Source of the DNA: Flavobacteriales bacterium
GTDB taxonomy: Bacteria; Bacteroidota; Bacteroidia; Flavobacteriales_F; PHOS-HE28
Direction: 5' to 3'
Assembly (NCBI GenBank): GCA_016715895.1
Contig: JADJXH010000001.1
Coordinates: 1 to 17,532 of the forward strand
DNA: 17,532 nt
Position numbers and translations under genes: made by a program
The notes under the pieces: generated by a model
The model's database searches: none
Told to the model about the DNA's origin: nothing
Seen by the model: only the letters and a program-made list of their open reading frames with translations
Part shown: positions 13,404 through 17,532 of the stretch, piece after piece
Layout: every line of letters begins with the position of its first letter
Position numbering within the stretch: the stretch's first letter is position 1

Positions 13404-15820
13404 GCCTGATTTTCAGCCTGACCGACGGTAACAGCAGCTATGACCTGACCAGCATGGTGGTGGAGAATAACATCCAGTTCGCCAGCGGCGATATGGTGAC
13501 CAAATGGCACACCACCAGCGCGGGCGGGAATCAACTGCTGGAATGGCACGATGGCGACCGGGCGGTGACGTTCCAGATGACGGTGACGGGCACGGACAAC
13601 GAGCTGCTCAACACGCTGACCACGCTCCAGCGGTGGGCCAGGCAGGCGGCTAACGCCGAACTGAACCCGGAGCGGTACCGGCCGGTGTTCTTGAAGGTGC
13701 AGTATCCAAATGCCAGCAATGCCACGCTCCAGCCCATCCGGCGGATGGACGTGGATGCCAGCAATGCGCTGCTGCACACCTACAAGCGCACGGCCGGGCA
13801 CCTGTATCACATCGGCGTCTACATGGCGCTGGGGCCGTATGGGCAGGCGGAGAAGCCGCTGTATTTGTACAACGCGCTGAGCAACGGCGCATTTGCACGG
13901 TTTAGCGGCACCGTGCCGCTGAATTGGGCCAAAATCGACGGGGCGGAGACGTTTACGGCGGATGAGGCGGTGGCGCTGGTGGGGCGCTACGGGTTGAAAA
14001 TGGCCGGGATTGCCAGCGGGGACGGGCTGATTAGCGACGCCACGGTGGTGCCGGCGTACCAGCAGATGCGCGGCAGTGTGTGGCTCAAAATTGTGAGCGG
14101 GACGGTGGACGTGCGGCTGGTCAACGTTAGCGGCGGGGGGACGATGGCCGAAAAGACGGGGCTGACGGCGGCCAACATCGCCAGCCAGGCGGCCTACACG
14201 ACCAACGACCGCAACGGCAACGCCTGGTACCTGATTTTCCTGCCGGCGGTGACGCTGACGGCGACCACGAGCGTGCAGTTTGTGGTGACGGCCACGGCGC
14301 TGGCGACGCTGTACGTGGACATGGCCCAAATCCGCACGCTGGACGCGGTGACCAGGCCGCCATTGCCCAACATGGATTTTCCCGGCGACATCATCGGCGG
14401 CAAAGCGGGGCTGGTCGGCGGCTTTGACAGCGACGGCACGGTGACCATTGAGACGGATGTGTATTTCGGCGGCGAGGGGTCGCAGCTGGTCATTTTGGAA
14501 AATGCGCAGCTGTATTACTCGCAGTTGTTTGAAATCGAGACGCTCAACGAGGAGTGGGTGGTGCGGGTGGCGCTGTACCATGACGAGGATGACACGGATA
14601 ATGAGGATGATTTTACGCTGAGCCTGCTGGACGGGGCGGGCAACGTGCTGGACAGCATCACCGATGACCCGACGAGCTACGCTGAGGCGCTGACCACAGC
14701 CACCGGGGATGACACCAACACCTGGGCCATTTACGAGCTGAGCGGCACGAACAGCGCCTATCCGGGGTTCCGCATCCAACTGGCGGTGGATGGCAGCAGC
14801 GGCAGCGTCTCATTGTACGTGGACCACGTGTACACCTGGCAAACGGAGCAGGTGGCGGGGTTGGTGGCGGATTATGCGGCCATCAGTGACAGCAAAATCT
14901 ACAACCGCAACGACGCGGCCAGCGGCACAGAAAACCGGTACAACTACGTGCACGTGTTCAACTTGCCGGGGGACGCGCCGGCGGCGCTGGCGCTGGATGT
15001 GACCTGTTACGCCTACGGCGGCTGGGCCAGCGCGGCCAAACAAATGTGGCTGCACCGCTACGACGAGGACCGGTACAGCGCCCTGGTGCCGTCGTTTGAG
15101 TGCGAGAGCACGACGACGTGGTTTGTAGGGGCGGGAACGTGGACGCCGACGGTGGACGCCACCGCGCACGGCGGCAACCATCGGCGGCTGACCGGGGCCA
15201 CGGGCAGCGAGAAATACCTGTACATGATTTTGGGGCTGGACGACGCGCGGCGCTGGAGCGCCATCACCCGGCACGTGTACGTGCGGGCGCGGACCAGCCA
15301 CAAAACGAGCGCGCAGTTGCAGTTTGGGCTGGCGCAGCATGGCACGGCCATCGTCCTGCGCAATGAGGAGGTGGTCACGTTTAGCGCGGACAACACCTGG
15401 GAGTGGCACGATTTGGGGCCAATCAACCTCAATTACAGCGACATCGCCGACAATTACACGGCGGCCAATGGCAGCGTGTTCCGGATTTACGCCACGGTCA
15501 ACACGGGGCAGACGATTGACCTGGACGTGGCCTATTATTTGCCGGTGGCCCCCGGCCATTTTGCCCGCTGGGCATTCCCGGCGTTTTTCGATGCCCAGGT
15601 GGTGCGGATTGACGGCCTGCGCAAATTGACGGTCCGCGCCAATGAGGGGTTGGCCATCCCGCACGTGGGCAGCGGGGTGTGGGAACTCCCGGCCGGGCCG
15701 GTGAGCAGCGTGTTATATTTTGGCTGGGCGGCGGATGACAACGAGCACGTGATGGCCGACTATGCCACCATCCGGGCGCGGATCACGCCGCGCACCCGCT
15801 ATCTGCTGGGGACGACATGA
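13400..15820 (+). CDS. Large distal tail protein (Dit-like) with carbohydrate-binding-like modules
   Basis: An 806-residue protein placed where the distal tail protein is normally encoded, directly after the tape measure. The N-terminus (1-150) resembles Dit/phage tail family proteins: ligand-like DLTSMVVENNIQFASGD, then TVTGTDNELLNTLTTLQRWA. Three beta-sandwich-like regions follow: about 158-305 (begins SNGAFARFSGTVPLNWAKID, ends LYVDMAQI, very like a CBM4/9-type module), about 350-480 (ends SLYVDHVYTW) and about 565-710 (begins FECESTTTWFVGAGTW). The last 90 residues are another beta domain. Such modules in tail tips often bind host surface sugars. There is no enzyme motif. The size is several times that of a minimal Dit. 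Module calls are by pattern, not by search. Confidence 0.75.
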   Translation: MSLIFSLTDGNSSYDLTSMVVENNIQFASGDMVTKWHTTSAGGNQLLEWHDGDRAVTFQMTVTGTDNELLNTLTTLQRWARQAANAELNPERYRPVFLKVQYPNASNATLQPIRRMDVDASNALLHTYKRTAGHLYHIGVYMALGPYGQAEKPLYLYNALSNGAFARFSGTVPLNWAKIDGAETFTADEAVALVGRYGLKMAGIASGDGLISDATVVPAYQQMRGSVWLKIVSGTVDVRLVNVSGGGTMAEKTGLTAANIASQAAYTTNDRNGNAWYLIFLPAVTLTATTSVQFVVTATALATLYVDMAQIRTLDAVTRPPLPNMDFPGDIIGGKAGLVGGFDSDGTVTIETDVYFGGEGSQLVILENAQLYYSQLFEIETLNEEWVVRVALYHDEDDTDNEDDFTLSLLDGAGNVLDSITDDPTSYAEALTTATGDDTNTWAIYELSGTNSAYPGFRIQLAVDGSSGSVSLYVDHVYTWQTEQVAGLVADYAAISDSKIYNRNDAASGTENRYNYVHVFNLPGDAPAALALDVTCYAYGGWASAAKQMWLHRYDEDRYSALVPSFECESTTTWFVGAGTWTPTVDATAHGGNHRRLTGATGSEKYLYMILGLDDARRWSAITRHVYVRARTSHKTSAQLQFGLAQHGTAIVLRNEEVVTFSADNTWEWHDLGPINLNYSDIADNYTAANGSVFRIYATVNTGQTIDLDVAYYLPVAPGHFARWAFPAFFDAQVVRIDGLRKLTVRANEGLAIPHVGSGVWELPAGPVSSVLYFGWAADDNEHVMADYATIRARITPRTRYLLGTT

Positions 15821-17421
15821 GCGGATTGTACATCAACCGGTACAGCGTGGACGGCAGCGACCTGCTGGAGTCGTTTGGCGAGGAGCACGGCGGGTTTCGC
15901 GCCCGCTGCGCGCTGCCCTATTGGTGTCAAAAATTTAGCTTTATCATCCGCGGCAAATCGGTGGACGATGCCCGGCGGCGCTGGCGCGAGCACCAGGGGC
16001 AGTGGATGGTGGTGCACGATGATTTTGGCACGCTGCTGAGCGGGCAGGTGTACCGCATCGAGCGGGACGGCCGCCATGTGTTGTATGAGTGCGCCGGGGC
16101 GGCGCGGCGGCATCAGGATGATTTTTTCACCGACTTCATTGACCCGGCGGACGGCATCAGCGACGTGTTGCAGCAGGTGTTGACGGCGCAGGTGCCGGCG
16201 GTGACGGTGCTGGCGCGCAATTTCGACAGCAACAGCACGGCGGTGGGCGACGTGTACGCGCAGGAGATTGCCGAGGGGGACGGGGTGCTGCCGGCGGACA
16301 TTATCAACGCGCTGCTGGCGATGCGCGATGTGGGGGCCACGACGTATGATTATTGGGCGCAGGCTGCGCCATTTGCCAACGGGGTGTATCCGGTGGCGGA
16401 CCATGCGTACTACCAGGGGCGCAGCAAAACCGCCACGTATGCGGATTGGTACGTGGATGCCGGGGCGCTGCTCCAGGATGACGGCCGGGAGATTGCCGAC
16501 ATCTACGAGCGGCGCAACAAAATCCACATCCGCTACGGCAAAGTGACGGGCACGACGACCAGCGCCAATATCTACCTGATAGACACGGCCACCGATTTTG
16601 CCGCGGCCGGTATCCGCACCGGCGACATTGTGACCAACACGACCAAGACGACCAGCCTGGGCGTTTGGGTGGGCTGCGCCATCGCGGCCATCACCAGCAC
16701 GACCAACCCCAACGACACGCTGACGATGCGGCTGAGCGAGAGCGAGACGTGGGCCAACGGGGACGCCTACAGCATCCGGCTGAGCGAGCCGGGGGTGCTG
16801 ACGGTGACGGACAGCGGCACGACGGAGTTGTGGGATGCCAGCCTGGGCTACCTGGACATGCCGGAGCTTAACGCCACGCAGGCGGCGCAGTTGGCGGCGG
16901 ATTTGTTGGAGGATTATACCCAGGCGACGTTTCAGGATTCGTTTAGCATTGGCGGGCGCTACATCCAGAAAATCGACGGGAGCAACTGGCCGACGTGGCG
17001 GCTGCTGAAAGCGCCCGGCCTGCTGCGGGTGATTGGCCGGGAGAATACGGCCGACAGCCGCAGCATTGACCTGGTGCAGCGGCGCGGGCTGTTTGTGGTG
17101 GCGGTGGATTATGATCACAATGGGCGGGTGGCCACGGTGACGCCGACCAGCCCCAGCGCGCGGCTGGATGTGGCGCTGCAAAGCGCGGGGCTGGTGGCGG
17201 GGCAGGCGATTGAACCGGCCGGGCGGAGCGGCAATTCGGATCCGCTGGCGCAGGCATATATTGATTCGTTCCGGCGGCGCGGCGGCGGGCGTGCGCCGCT
17301 GCTCTTTTACGATTGGCGAAATTACGGCCCACCACCACCGGATTGGGAGGAGCAGATGCGGGCGCGCGGCGTCAACCCGCAGCTTGGGCCGAATCCAGAG
17401 GGCATGTACCGCAATGGATAG
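15817..17421 (+). CDS. Putative tail hub / baseplate protein
   Basis: A 534-residue protein with ATGA overlap to the distal tail gene. Position (second after tape measure) and a beta-rich N-terminus with GLYINRYSVDGSDLLESFGE, DDFGTLLSGQVYRIERDGRH and a helical DGISDVLQQVLTAQVPAV fit a tail-tip hub or tail-associated protein. Residues about 245-330 look like a separate inserted beta module: YLIDTATDFAAAGIRTGDIV, then a Thr/Asn-rich stretch and WANGDAYSIRLSEPG. After it the hub-like sequence resumes with MPELNATQAAQLAADLLEDY. The C-terminus is Pro-rich (GPPPPDWEEQ) and probably flexible. I see no peptidase or glycosidase motif. Family not firmly recognised. Confidence 0.6.
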   Translation: MSGLYINRYSVDGSDLLESFGEEHGGFRARCALPYWCQKFSFIIRGKSVDDARRRWREHQGQWMVVHDDFGTLLSGQVYRIERDGRHVLYECAGAARRHQDDFFTDFIDPADGISDVLQQVLTAQVPAVTVLARNFDSNSTAVGDVYAQEIAEGDGVLPADIINALLAMRDVGATTYDYWAQAAPFANGVYPVADHAYYQGRSKTATYADWYVDAGALLQDDGREIADIYERRNKIHIRYGKVTGTTTSANIYLIDTATDFAAAGIRTGDIVTNTTKTTSLGVWVGCAIAAITSTTNPNDTLTMRLSESETWANGDAYSIRLSEPGVLTVTDSGTTELWDASLGYLDMPELNATQAAQLAADLLEDYTQATFQDSFSIGGRYIQKIDGSNWPTWRLLKAPGLLRVIGRENTADSRSIDLVQRRGLFVVAVDYDHNGRVATVTPTSPSARLDVALQSAGLVAGQAIEPAGRSGNSDPLAQAYIDSFRRRGGGRAPLLFYDWRNYGPPPPDWEEQMRARGVNPQLGPNPEGMYRNG

Positions 17422-17432
17422 GAGTAGAGCAC

Positions 17433-17532
17433 ATGACAAATAATGCGATACGGGCGAATGTAGGCACATACGGCGTCAACGACCAGCCTCAAATCGGGCC
17501 GCTGATGCAGGGTCAGGCGGGCGTCGTGATGA
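17433..17532 (+). CDS. Start of a further tail-region gene (cut by window end)
   Basis: The ATG at 17433 is preceded by AGGAG just after the previous stop and opens a frame that runs to the window end, giving 33 codons: TNNAIRANVGTYGVNDQPQI then GPLMQGQAGVVM. Its position after the hub-like gene suggests a tail-tip or fibre component. Too little is present to assign a function. Codon use is less G-biased than in the preceding gene. Confidence 0.6.
   Translation, partial: MTNNAIRANVGTYGVNDQPQIGPLMQGQAGVVM

Noticed and set aside
13370..14779. Reverse-strand open frame of 469 codons
   Set aside because: Shadow of the distal tail gene; same Arg/His/Pro/Val composition and no ribosome binding site or plausible operon on that strand.
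15799..17469. Reverse-strand open frame of 556 codons
   Set aside because: It mirrors the + strand hub-like gene. Its translation is Arg/His/Pro-rich without recognisable domains, as expected opposite GC-rich, G-ending codons.
1..17532. tRNA, rRNA, CRISPR array, insertion sequence or attachment site
   Set aside because: I saw no cloverleaf, spaced repeat array, transposase-like frame or duplicated att-like core in the window.

Overview
This window is the structural (packaging, head, neck and tail) module of a tailed double-stranded DNA phage or prophage with a non-contractile tail. The order is the classic HK97/lambda one: small and large terminase, portal, HK97-type prohead protease, HK97-fold major capsid protein, head-tail connector, head closure, HK97 gp10-like, tail completion, major tail protein, frameshifted tail chaperone pair, tape measure, distal tail protein and tail hub. 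No sheath gene is present. All supported genes are on the + strand, mostly overlapping by 1 to 11 bases. GC content is high and G-ending codons dominate. No integrase, lysis, replication or host gene is present, so prophage and free phage cannot be told apart. The host cannot be proved. The GC-rich composition and the very frequent octamer CCGGCCGG would fit a Chloroflexota (Anaerolineae-like) host, but this is a weak inference.

Layout. 25-2365: terminase genes. The large subunit changes frame near 1961, and its 3' end runs into a cluster of long G tracts (2145-2308). 2366-2592: a noncoding gap holding a 13-bp GC hairpin, a near-consensus promoter overlapped by a perfect inverted repeat, and an intrinsic terminator about 25 bases past the expected transcription start. 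2593-6663: small membrane protein, portal fused to a MuF-type domain, protease, and a capsid gene broken by two frame changes. 6671-8555: three consecutive glycosyltransferase-like genes inside the head operon. 8543-10365: small unknown protein and the neck genes. 10378-13403: major tail protein, tail chaperones with an A AAA AAC slippery site, and the tape measure. 13400-17532: a large distal tail protein with carbohydrate-binding-like modules, a hub-like protein, and the start of another gene.

How it fits together. Terminase packages DNA through the portal into a capsid matured by the protease. The connector, closure and completion proteins join the head to a tail tube whose length is set by the tape measure. 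The last genes form the tail tip that contacts the host. The accessory glycosyltransferase-like cassette next to the capsid gene suggests modification of virion proteins or of a host glycan. The frame breaks in the terminase and capsid genes mean either a decayed prophage or consensus errors in the assembly; the G tracts favour error at least for the terminase region.
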